Shown: positions 33,455 through 42,196 of the stretch, one piece after another
Numbering within the stretch: position 1 is the first letter of the stretch
Layout: the number at the start of each line of letters is the position of its first letter
From: Kineosporia corallincola
Lineage (GTDB): Bacteria; Actinomycetota; Actinomycetes; Actinomycetales; Kineosporiaceae
Reading direction: 5' to 3'
Assembly (NCBI RefSeq): GCF_018499875.1
Contig: NZ_JAHBAY010000024.1
Coordinates: 1-64,000, forward strand
DNA length: 64,000 bases
Program-made: the position numbers and the translations under genes
The notes under the pieces: generated by a model
Seen by the model: only the letters and a program-made list of their open reading frames with translations
The model's database searches: none
Told to the model about the DNA's origin: nothing

Positions 33455-33955
33455 TCACGTCACGGAAGAAGATTCTTCGCCGTGGTCTGACCATCCGTGG
33501 ATAGTTAGACCAGGACCGCTTTCGAGATATCCCCGTAGGCCTGCTGCCGGATACGGGATCAAATTTTCGGGTAGGTCATGGACGGTGAACCACTGCAGTT
33601 GCAGACACTTGTCCAGTTCCCGGTTGATCGGGTCATTCTCCCACTCGGTGGCCTCAAAGAAGAATCCGATGCGGTCGCGGGCACCGTCGCCTTGGTGATG
33701 GTGCACGGTGTGGACGAGCCGGATGTGCTCGGGGTCGACGACGACGCCGGTTTCCTCGAATGCTTCTCGGACCGTGGCCACGGTGATGGTTTCGCCCGGG
33801 TCGAGTTTGCCGGAGGGGGCGTGCCACTGGCCGTATCCGTAGGGGCCACCGCGCTGGGACAGCAGGATCTTGTCGCCGTCGCGCAGGATCAGGTGCACAT
33901 CGATGATCGGGCCGGCCGCGGTGCTGATGCTGGTGGAGATCATGCTGTCGGTCAT
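33455..33955 (-). CDS. NUDIX hydrolase (third in the window)
   Basis: A 166-residue protein from ATG 33955. The NUDIX box is complete at about 48-70: GKLDPGETITVATVREAFEE followed by TGV. Upstream LSQRGGPYGYGQWHAPSGKL and downstream VHTVHHHQGDGARDRIGFFF fit small-molecule pyrophosphatases. The frame remains open to 34288, but that part lacks a good start; residues just upstream may be the tail of a lost gene. Confidence 0.85.
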   Translation of the reverse strand: MTDSMISTSISTAAGPIIDVHLILRDGDKILLSQRGGPYGYGQWHAPSGKLDPGETITVATVREAFEETGVVVDPEHIRLVHTVHHHQGDGARDRIGFFFEATEWENDPINRELDKCLQLQWFTVHDLPENLIPYPAAGLRGYLESGPGLTIHGWSDHGEESSSVT

Positions 33956-34299
33956 GAGCGTCGTCCCGGGTCGGGGGCAGGGTTGGTCGATGCGACCGTA
34001 GCGGAGAGCAGGCCACTGACGTGAACGATCGGCGCCGTGCTCGCTGAGGTCGACATCGCTGTAGGCCTGCATCTGCTGGGCGTCGTAGCCGGCGGCCAGG
34101 ACCGTTCCCAGACGACCGATCTCATTGCGCAGCTCGACGTGAGCAACTGCGGGTGTACCAGGTGAGGGTGCGCAGGGCGGTGCAGAGCGCCGGATTGCGC
34201 CAGCGGGAGGACGCCATCTGGAATTCGCTGCTGCGGGCCCGGTTCGGAGGACCCGTAGCCACGCCGCGCTCCGCGGACAACTCGGCACGCCCAGTAGCT

Positions 34300-34795
34300 A
34301 GGCGAGGTGGGTGCCGGTGCCCACGCTCGAACAGATCCGGTCCAGACGCAGCAGGGCAAGGAACAGGGCTACATACACCCTCAGCGATGGCATTCAGGGG
34401 CGCCCCGGCACCGGGACGCCCCTGAAGCGCCCAGGAGCCTCGGCGATCACCGGGGAATGGGGCTTGCAGGATCCCCTCGGAAGATCCACTAGCTAGCCGC
34501 AACGAAGCCGCATCCGCGGAACGGGACGAGTGTAAGCCATCCCTCTGCGTAGTCAGGTTTCTATTCTAGACCGTGGAACTTCCCAGGGGCCAGGGGGAAA
34601 CTTCGCGGGCGGGTCGCCGTGACCTACTCGCCAGGAGGGCCTACCTTCGCCACTTGGACGAGCAGCGGGAGATGCTGATCGTCGGAACCGGGCAACCGGT
34701 GCTCCGAGTGGCCGCTCGTAGCAACAGCTTTGCCCCATCAGCTACTACCCGCCGGTTACACGAATCTGCCTACGCTGACTCCAGGAGGGGAAGCC
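34300..34795. other. Gap between the NUDIX gene and the CRISPR region
   Basis: No gene is supported here. The only structure is a hairpin with a 10-bp stem, TTCAGGGGCG at 34393-34402 with 34417-34426, possibly a terminator. Confidence 0.45.
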
Positions 34796-34963
34796 ATGTC
34801 CCATCGTGCATCGCCGCACCACCGCCGAGATATATCTGAGCATGCGTCCCGTTATCGCGCTCGGGTTTCGAAAAGGCTTGATCTCGTGGGTAAGGCACTC
34901 TCCGCCATCACCAGCACGGCTCGTTTGGTCTACCTCTTGCTGATTGGCCGCGATGTGCTCTGA
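34796..34963 (+). CDS. 55-aa basic ORF upstream of the cas operon
   Basis: ATG 34796 is preceded by a near-perfect site, AGGAGGGG (34783-34790). The product is rich in His and Arg at the front (SHRASPHHRRDISEHASRYR) and ends with a short hydrophobic segment (ARLVYLLLIG). It does not resemble a Cas protein. The strong binding site suggests translation; about 260 bases separate it from csb1. Confidence 0.5.
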   Translation: MSHRASPHHRRDISEHASRYRARVSKRLDLVGKALSAITSTARLVYLLLIGRDVL

Positions 34964-35224
34964 CGACATGGACCAGGCGAAGCGGGAGTCGCCAGGGAGC
35001 CCAGGTCACGATCCTGGTTGCTGGCCCATCCGAACGATTCTCATCGCTGGCGCGCGCTAGAGGCGATCAGCCACTTCCTGACAACCTTTCCAGGTCCAAC
35101 GACTCAGATGGCACTCAACCTGCATCCCTCCCCCATTCGCCCCATAATGCCCTGGAGCCTCACCGATTACGGCGATTCCTGCCATGCTTCGTGGCCGGTC
35201 ATCATTCTGGCATCGGGGGAAAGA

Positions 35225-36379
35225 ATGGCTCAGCAGAACGTGTACGACGTCCTGGCGCAGGCAGCGGCGCTGGAAGGCGACATCGGCGGCATCCGTATCA
35301 CGGCTGTCTACGATCCTATCGGGGGTGAGGGCAGCCGGGTGTTCCCTCCGACATACCCGTCCACCGATGAGAAGCCTTACCTGATCGAGAAGCGCCGCGT
35401 GGACGGTAAGGAGCGTGAGGACGCGCTGTTGTCCTCCTCTGCCGGACAGGCCAACATCGCCGAGCAGGCGCTGCTGCGAGCCTGGGGCAGTGGTGAGATC
35501 TCGCTGCCCATCATGCGGCTCCTCCATCAAGGACAGGCCGAAATGACGCTGACATCGCTGGAGTTCCCGCACCGCTACGCCGACGCCTACGTCCGCGACA
35601 GTCTTCTCGATGGGCAGCCGTTCGACAGGAGCGAACTCGGCCAGGCACTGCGCGCGGCGACGCCTGACGACGCGCGGGCGTTGTTCCGTCACGACCCGGG
35701 ATCACTCGTTTTCGGGGCCTGGGACTCGCACCGCAAGGGCCGGCAGCAGCGTTTCCCGCGCATTTACAGCAGCGAACTGATCGGCTGGGACCCGGTGGTG
35801 GCCAAGCGCAGTGCCGGACGGCTGGACCCGCTGAACCTCAAGGGTGCCGTGAAGCCGGAAAAAGACGCCCAGGGCTGGGATTTTGTGGCCAGCGGCCAGA
35901 AAGTCAAGGGTGAACGGCTGAGCGAGATCGGTCACGGGAACATCGCACCGAACCCCCAGCACGGCGGGGTGACCATCAGCTCGGCACAGCGCATGGCGAC
36001 GATCTCGTTGGCCGGTCTGGACCGGATCGGCTTCGGAGACGCCCCGCGCGAGGCGTCGGTGGCGGCTCGCGTGGCCTTGGCCGCCTACGCCCTGCTGGCG
36101 GACCGTCTGGCGTTCTCAGCCCCGAGCCTGTGGCTGCGCAGTGGTTGCGAGCTCATGTTGCGGGAAGAGCGACTGGAATGGGTTCGCCGGGGGAACGTCA
36201 CCGACCGGTTCGAGCTGTCCCGGCGAGAGGCCGTGGAACTGTTCCAGAACGCTGTCCAGCGCTCGGCCGCCGCGGGAATCGGCTTCGCCACCGACGTCAT
36301 TGATCTGCGTCCGTCTCCGGCTCTGGCCAAGGCCATTGACTTTTCGCTGACCTCGGCCGCACCGGAGGCCGGCGAGTGA
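35225..36379 (+). CDS. csb1: Type I-G Cas7 (Csb1, GSU0053 family)
   Basis: A 384-residue backbone subunit of the crRNA-guided complex. ATG 35225 follows GGGGGAAAGA; the longer frame from 35018 is less likely. Text typical of the family includes AALEGDIGGIRITAVYDPIG at the start, SSAGQANIAEQALL near 66, LVFGAWDSHRKGRQQRFPRI near 165 and SEIGHGNIAPNPQHGGVTIS near 235. It is first in an operon in which each gene overlaps the next by four bases. Confidence 0.92.
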   Translation: MAQQNVYDVLAQAAALEGDIGGIRITAVYDPIGGEGSRVFPPTYPSTDEKPYLIEKRRVDGKEREDALLSSSAGQANIAEQALLRAWGSGEISLPIMRLLHQGQAEMTLTSLEFPHRYADAYVRDSLLDGQPFDRSELGQALRAATPDDARALFRHDPGSLVFGAWDSHRKGRQQRFPRIYSSELIGWDPVVAKRSAGRLDPLNLKGAVKPEKDAQGWDFVASGQKVKGERLSEIGHGNIAPNPQHGGVTISSAQRMATISLAGLDRIGFGDAPREASVAARVALAAYALLADRLAFSAPSLWLRSGCELMLREERLEWVRRGNVTDRFELSRREAVELFQNAVQRSAAAGIGFATDVIDLRPSPALAKAIDFSLTSAAPEAGE

Positions 36380-37917
36380 CGTCACACCTGGTGGTCGCCG
36401 TCGAACTGGTCACCGGAGCGTACGACGCGGCCGACAGTGAGGACCGGCGCCTGGCGGAGTGGCCACCGCATCCAGCACGGCTGTTCTGCTCCCTGGTGTC
36501 AGTGGCACGGGGTGAGGACGAGCGCTCGGCTCTGCGGTGGTTGGAGCAGCAGGGGCCCCCTCTCGTGGCGGCGTCGGTGGATCACTCGACCTCCAGAACT
36601 GCATCGTACGTGGTGACCAATCAGCGGTCCCTGACCGGTGGAAGTCAGTTTCATCCTGGGCGTTCCAACCAGTTACGTAGCCGCAGCCGTGTTTTTCCCG
36701 GCAGTTCGCGGATCGAATTCGTGTGGCAGGTCGCTCCGGATCAGCAGATCATCGCTCATCTGGATGCGATGTGTGCCCGCGTTCCGTATCTGGGTCGGGC
36801 CACCGGGATGGCGACGCTCACGGCCAGCCGTCGGGCGGCAGAGATTATCGAAGAGGTAGACGTTTTCGAGCCTGTTCCGGATGATGACAAGGTCGCGGTC
36901 GCGGGGCAGTTGATGCTGAGAACCCCGTATCCGGGCTATCTGGCTGCGTTGGACGAGCAGTACGAGCTGGACATGCCGGCGTGGCTGGCCAATCGCTTCA
37001 CCGAGTACCGGCTACGGAGCGATCCCGAGGATCATGTTGCGCTGCGGCAGGTGCATCCGTCGCTGTATCGCGACGTGGTGATCCTGCGGTTCGTCAACCT
37101 GCGTCCGCAGGGGCGTCTCGGCCCGGAGTTCGTCGAGGCACTGAGATCGTCGGTGCTGCGGTCGGCCGGCCCGAACGCCCCGGGTGTTCTGCATGGTCAC
37201 GGCGCCGATGGACGTCCGCACGTCGCCTTCCTGGCACTGCCCAACGTGGCTCCGCAGCCGGTGTCCCGGACCTCGGACGCCTGGCATCGATCCTGGGGGC
37301 ATCTGCTGGGAATCGCTGTGGCTGTACCGGAGCTCGACGCGGCGGAAAGGCGTGCGGTGCTGTCCGCGGTTCTTGGGCTCAGGCGCCTGAACGAGAACAA
37401 CGAGCAGGTGATCACACTGGAGATCGATCGTATCGGCGCGGTGCAACTGCGGTACGAACCGACGCTGATCAAACCGTTTGGGGTGACACCCGAGCGGTGG
37501 CGGCGCTCTGCTCGTTGCTGGAGCAGCGTCAGCCCGGTCGTGCTGGACAAGTATCCGCGGCGTTCGATGACTGCGGAGGACATTGTGCTGGGGTCGGTGC
37601 GTCAGGCCGGCCTGCCTGAGCCGGTGGACATCAGTGTGAGCCGCTCTCCCCTGCTGCCAGGAGCCTCCCAGTTGCAGCCGATCGATCTGCCGAAGAAGTT
37701 TCGGGGTCGTCTTTTTCGGCATGTGACGCTCACTTTCGCCGAAGAGGTGGCCGGCCCGGTACTGATCGGGGCCGGTCGGTATCTCGGCCTCGGGCTGATG
37801 GCTCCGGTGTCGGGTAAGACCGATCGCGATGCCGGAGGCGAATCCTCCGACCCCGCGACCGAAGACGTCATCGACCTGACAACTCAGGTCGGCGCACCCT
37901 CCGGAGGCGACCTGTGA
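36376..37917 (+). CDS. csb2: Type I-G Csb2 (Cas5-Cas6-like, GSU0054 family)
   Basis: A 513-residue protein starting with GTG 36376 inside the csb1 stop (GTGA). It is the combined Cas5- and Cas6-like subunit that caps and processes crRNA in this subtype. Visible features are the RAMP-like opening HLVVAVELVTGAYDAADSED, EWPPHPARLFCSLV near 32 and YLGRATGMATLTASRRAAE near 138. The C-terminus has a G-rich loop, FAEEVAGPVLIGAGRYLGLG, near 455-474, the position of the Cas6 G-rich motif. Confidence 0.9.
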   Translation: MTSHLVVAVELVTGAYDAADSEDRRLAEWPPHPARLFCSLVSVARGEDERSALRWLEQQGPPLVAASVDHSTSRTASYVVTNQRSLTGGSQFHPGRSNQLRSRSRVFPGSSRIEFVWQVAPDQQIIAHLDAMCARVPYLGRATGMATLTASRRAAEIIEEVDVFEPVPDDDKVAVAGQLMLRTPYPGYLAALDEQYELDMPAWLANRFTEYRLRSDPEDHVALRQVHPSLYRDVVILRFVNLRPQGRLGPEFVEALRSSVLRSAGPNAPGVLHGHGADGRPHVAFLALPNVAPQPVSRTSDAWHRSWGHLLGIAVAVPELDAAERRAVLSAVLGLRRLNENNEQVITLEIDRIGAVQLRYEPTLIKPFGVTPERWRRSARCWSSVSPVVLDKYPRRSMTAEDIVLGSVRQAGLPEPVDISVSRSPLLPGASQLQPIDLPKKFRGRLFRHVTLTFAEEVAGPVLIGAGRYLGLGLMAPVSGKTDRDAGGESSDPATEDVIDLTTQVGAPSGGDL

Positions 37918-40900
37918 CCGATGTGATCGCTGACAGCGGGGATCTCCCGGTGGTGATGCACGATCACCCCTTGAATGCTAAAGACTTTGCGCTCTTCTAT
38001 CAGGCCGTGCATGGGCATCAACCATTCCCATGGCAGTCCGATCTGGTGACCTGGGTGCTGGCCGAGCTGAGCTGGCCACAATTGGTAGATGTTCCGACCG
38101 GGCTGGGCAAGACCTCGCTGCTCGATGTCGCCGTCTTCGTCGCGGCCGCTACGGCCGACACCGCTGGGCCGGAACGGGTCGGGCGTCGCCGCTGCCTGTT
38201 TGTCGTTGACCGGCGGGTGGTGGTCGACGAGGCCTACGAGCACGCCCTGAAGATTTCCGATGCGCTGCAAGATCCCACCTCGTCATCGGAAACACGTTCT
38301 CCAGAACAAGTCTCGGCGCTGGAAGCCGTTGCAGCCAACCTGCAAGGCCTTCGCGGGCACCGCCAGACGCCCCGAGGCCGGTTGCTGCCGGTCACCCGGA
38401 TGCGCGGTGGGACTATGTGGTCCTCGTCCTGGAGCGATCGCCCGGATGATCTCGCTGTTGTCATCGGTACCGTGGATCAGGTTGGCAGTCGATTGCTGTT
38501 TCGAGGCTACGGTGTCGGTGATCGGCGCAAACCCCTGGACGCTGCGATGGTCGGTAACGATGCCCTCCTGCTGGTCGATGAGGCGCATCTTGCCCGTGCT
38601 CTCCTGAGCACCACGCAAGCGGCGCAGCATCGGGACAGCACGTCTACGGGATTGCCTAAACTCGACATCGTCCAGATGACGGCGACCGCCGCCCCGGAGA
38701 AAATTCCGATCGGGGAAAGCGTCTTCGCCTTCGACGAGCAAGCTCACCTCCGGCAGCCCGAACCGAACCGGCGCCTGACAGCGTCCAAGAATTTGATGCT
38801 TCATCTCGCGGACAAAAAGACCGTCATCAAGGCGCTCGCGACGGCCGCCGAGCACCTGGCCGCCCCCGTTCGGGATGCCGACGCTTCAGCGGTCGGCCCA
38901 GTCGTGCTGGTGGTGTGCAACACGATCGACACCGCGCGGGCTGTCCATCAGCTGCTGGAAAAGAATCTGCAAAAGTCCCGAACAGAAGACACCACCGATC
39001 TAGCCTTGCTGATCGGGCGTTCGCGCCCGGCCGACCGCGTCGGTCTGGACGCACGGATCCGTTCGCGATTCGGCATTGGTGCTGAGCGAACACAACATCC
39101 GGCGATCCTTGTGGCCACCCAGACAGTGGAAGTCGGGGTCAATCTGGACGTCGATGCTCTGGTGAGTGAATCCGCGTCATGGGACGCCCTGGTCCAGCGA
39201 CTCGGACGGTTGAACCGCCTGGGCCAGCTGACCGATCGCCTGCCTGGCGTGGCGGAAGCCACGGCCGTCATCGTGCATGACGGGCAACCCGACGGTCCGG
39301 TGTACGGAGCCGCTCGCGACGCGACCTGGCATTTCCTGACACAGCTGACCGGCGTCTCGAGCAACCTTGCCGCCGGCTTCGCAGCGTCCGGCTCAACCCT
39401 GCATGTCTCGCCCTTGGAATGCCGGGCCTTGAACCGCCAGGCCCCCGCCACCGCGTTCATGGCCGCCCCAGAGGTCCCGGTTCTGACAACGCCGATTCTG
39501 GATCGGTGGGTCCGGACCGGCCCCATTCCTTTGGACGATCCTCCCATCGATCCCTACCTGCACGGCTTTTCCGGAGGATCACCAACCGTGAGCCTGCTGT
39601 GGCGTGAAGGCCTGGGCTCGCCCTCCGACCCCACGGACCTGGTCGATGAGTGGATTGAGGACGACGCCCTCTCGCACGCTCTGCTCGCGGCGTGTCCACC
39701 GCTGGCTGGTGAACAGGTCGAGGTGCCGCTCCACACGGCACGGCGATGGATGCTGGGTCAGCGAGCCACCCCGGTGTCTGATCTGGACGACGCGCCCGAC
39801 CCCGAAGCGCCGCTCAAGCAGGAGACTCAACCGTTCGAGGTTCTGGCCTGGCGCGAACCGTCGGCGGCTGACGGCGAGCGCCGCGGCCCGGAGGCACGCT
39901 GGACCTGGGTCAGCGGTGATCAGATCCGTCCCGGCGATCAGCTGGTCGTTCCCGTCGAGCGGGGCGGCCTCGACTCCTACGGCTGGTGTCCTCCCTCGCG
40001 TGAGCCGGTCGCTGACGCCCACTCACTCGCGGCGATCGACGTAGGCCGGCTGAGCCTCGTCGTCGATCAGGTGCTTCCGGCCCGGCTTGGATTCGATACC
40101 GACTCCAGCCGGGAGGTCGAGGCGGTCATTGCCGACATCGGCCGAGCCTTCCGCCGGGACGAGGACAACGTCGACCTCAGGTCAACCGGTACAGACGAAC
40201 AGACATCATCTCTCCGGCTGCTGACCCAGCGCCTGATCGACGCGTTGACTCGAGGACTGACCGCGCCAACACCAGACACCGCGACATTGCGAGACCTCGG
40301 AGCGCCGGGCTGGTGCCTGCCCCAGCGCAGGGCAGACCTGAGCGAACTACTGTCACAGGCGAGAACGTCGGCCTGCGTCCGGGACGTCATGCCCGTAACC
40401 GGCGGGGCGATGCCCTCTCGCTCGATCCCGGTACTGCAATGGCGGCCACCAAAAAGCAGCAGGTCCGCTTCTCTTGCAGAAGAACTCGGTACCGGCGGCC
40501 CGACAGGGGCAGCGCTAACAGACCGAAGTGACGAGGACTCATCGTCCTCGTCCATCGGTACCGGCAACCAGGTCACTCTCGAACAGCATCACACCAACGT
40601 CCGCTCCCGCAGCCGAGAGATAGCCACCAACCTGGGACTCGAGGCGTCCCTGATCGACCTGCTCGCCGACGCCGCCGGCTGGCACGACCTCGGAAAGGCC
40701 GAGCACCGATTCCAAGTGATGCTGCACGGCGGAGACGAACTCGAGGCCTTGGCCAGCTCGACCGTTCTGGCGAAATCTGGCATGGACCCGAACGACCGCC
40801 ACGCCTGGCGACTCGCCCGGAACCGCAGTCGTCTGCCGCGTGGGGCGCGGCACGAAGCATGGTCGGCCGCACTGGTCCTGGAACAGGTGAACCGCCATCC

Positions 40901-41174
40901 GTACGACGGGGACCAAGAACTACTCATTCACCTCGTCGCATCCCACCACGGTCACGCGCGGCCCCTGCTGCCACTGATCCTCGACACCGATCCTGCCCCC
41001 ATCAGTACATCCCTGAATGATGACACCGTCAGCATCTCCAGCCAGCAAACAGTCGACCTGGACCACCCCGCCCGCTTCGACCGGCTCAACCAGCGGTACG
41101 GACGTTGGGGCCTGGCGCTGCTCGAAAGCATCATCCGCTGCGCCGACATGACCGTCTCCGCGGAGGGATCATGA
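37914..41174 (+). CDS. cas3: Cas3 helicase-nuclease, type I-G form with C-terminal HD
   Basis: A 1086-residue interference nuclease-helicase. Walker A is DVPTGLGKTSLLD at about 60-72, the DEAH-type box is LLVDEAHLA at about 219-227 and motif III is QMTATAAPE near 255. Motif VI is the QRLGRLNRLG near 427. The HD nuclease is at the C-terminus (AAGWHDLGKAEHRF near 920, with later His residues in LVASHHGHARP), the reverse of most Cas3 proteins and typical of I-G. The GTG overlaps csb2 and the stop overlaps the next gene. Confidence 0.92.
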   Translation: MTDVIADSGDLPVVMHDHPLNAKDFALFYQAVHGHQPFPWQSDLVTWVLAELSWPQLVDVPTGLGKTSLLDVAVFVAAATADTAGPERVGRRRCLFVVDRRVVVDEAYEHALKISDALQDPTSSSETRSPEQVSALEAVAANLQGLRGHRQTPRGRLLPVTRMRGGTMWSSSWSDRPDDLAVVIGTVDQVGSRLLFRGYGVGDRRKPLDAAMVGNDALLLVDEAHLARALLSTTQAAQHRDSTSTGLPKLDIVQMTATAAPEKIPIGESVFAFDEQAHLRQPEPNRRLTASKNLMLHLADKKTVIKALATAAEHLAAPVRDADASAVGPVVLVVCNTIDTARAVHQLLEKNLQKSRTEDTTDLALLIGRSRPADRVGLDARIRSRFGIGAERTQHPAILVATQTVEVGVNLDVDALVSESASWDALVQRLGRLNRLGQLTDRLPGVAEATAVIVHDGQPDGPVYGAARDATWHFLTQLTGVSSNLAAGFAASGSTLHVSPLECRALNRQAPATAFMAAPEVPVLTTPILDRWVRTGPIPLDDPPIDPYLHGFSGGSPTVSLLWREGLGSPSDPTDLVDEWIEDDALSHALLAACPPLAGEQVEVPLHTARRWMLGQRATPVSDLDDAPDPEAPLKQETQPFEVLAWREPSAADGERRGPEARWTWVSGDQIRPGDQLVVPVERGGLDSYGWCPPSREPVADAHSLAAIDVGRLSLVVDQVLPARLGFDTDSSREVEAVIADIGRAFRRDEDNVDLRSTGTDEQTSSLRLLTQRLIDALTRGLTAPTPDTATLRDLGAPGWCLPQRRADLSELLSQARTSACVRDVMPVTGGAMPSRSIPVLQWRPPKSSRSASLAEELGTGGPTGAALTDRSDEDSSSSSIGTGNQVTLEQHHTNVRSRSREIATNLGLEASLIDLLADAAGWHDLGKAEHRFQVMLHGGDELEALASSTVLAKSGMDPNDRHAWRLARNRSRLPRGARHEAWSAALVLEQVNRHPYDGDQELLIHLVASHHGHARPLLPLILDTDPAPISTSLNDDTVSISSQQTVDLDHPARFDRLNQRYGRWGLALLESIIRCADMTVSAEGS

Positions 41175-42196
41175 ACGTCCACGCTCTTCCCGCCCTGGAC
41201 GGCCGCTCGCCACTGGCGTTCCTGTGCGCCCTGGGCATCCTGCGGCTCCTCAACGACAACAGGCATCCCGACGCCCGTCTGGCCTTCGATCCCAGAACGA
41301 ACGAGGCTCAGCTAACGTCTAGACATCACACGGTGGACGAGGTGGTCACCGATCTTCGGAACGTCGCCGACAGCATCGCCACCGAGGCGGTCGTGCCAGA
41401 CGTACCCGCCGACTTTCCACCCCCCGGCGCAGCACCGGACCGGCTCCGTCTACCGCGCAAGGAATTCCGAGATCTCGCCGAACACCTCAGCCAATCCCCT
41501 CGCGCGGCGCTGGCGGAACGGTGGATGTGCAGCCTGGTCACCGATCTCAGCTTGGACGAGAAAGGACGTGGCGATGTCAGCCTCTACACGGCGCATTCCG
41601 GAAAGCAGTCCATGCACACCATGCTGCGCGCTCCCCTCAACTTCGTCCGCGACAACCCCGACGTACTACGGCAGGCACTGATCGGCTGGCGCCGCTATCC
41701 AGGCGTCACCGGCGAATACCTCGACAACCAAGTGCTTTTCGATGCCGCCGATGCCCAAGACGGAATCTCTCGGGAACGTGGAGTCCCCGGGGCCACATGG
41801 CTCGCGCTGATGTCATACCCGCTGTTTCTCACGACTGCACGTGGATCCGAACCGAGTACCTCCGGCTGGCAGCGCATTCGCCAGGGAAAGTCGCGGATCA
41901 ATCGGCTCATTTATCCACTGTGGAGCAGACCCCTCGACCAAACCGGTGCGATCACGCTGCTCACCCACCCCTTCCTGCGAGACGCCCAGGCAGGCCCGCC
42001 GCCCCGGTCCGCGCTCGCCGCATCGGTCTTCTCCGTCTGCGTGGCCGAGCGACAGCGCCTGCCCGGGCGCACGTTCGCCGGCGTGCTCACACCGGTACGA
42101 CCACAACCAGAACGCAGCCAGCAGCGCAAACGCGCGACCACCGCGCGCACCCGACCTAGCGGAAGCCCACCCTCCACCGGTCCGTGGATCATCTGA
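41171..42196 (+). CDS. Csb3-like / Cas8u-like subunit of type I-G
   Basis: A 341-residue protein. ATG 41171 overlaps the cas3 stop (ATGA). It begins NVHALPALDGRSPLAFLCAL then GILRLLNDN, an opening shared by the Csb3 and Cas8u-like proteins that follow cas3 in actinobacterial I-G loci. It is much shorter than Csx17 (about 700 aa), which is absent here, so it probably takes the large-subunit place. The name rests on context and the N-terminus, not a search. Confidence 0.75.
   Translation: MNVHALPALDGRSPLAFLCALGILRLLNDNRHPDARLAFDPRTNEAQLTSRHHTVDEVVTDLRNVADSIATEAVVPDVPADFPPPGAAPDRLRLPRKEFRDLAEHLSQSPRAALAERWMCSLVTDLSLDEKGRGDVSLYTAHSGKQSMHTMLRAPLNFVRDNPDVLRQALIGWRRYPGVTGEYLDNQVLFDAADAQDGISRERGVPGATWLALMSYPLFLTTARGSEPSTSGWQRIRQGKSRINRLIYPLWSRPLDQTGAITLLTHPFLRDAQAGPPPRSALAASVFSVCVAERQRLPGRTFAGVLTPVRPQPERSQQRKRATTARTRPSGSPPSTGPWII

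Noticed and set aside
35018-35224. Longer csb1 start at TTG 35018
   Set aside because: The added 69 residues do not resemble the family, and ATG 35225 starts at the expected conserved N-terminus with a purine-rich site before it.
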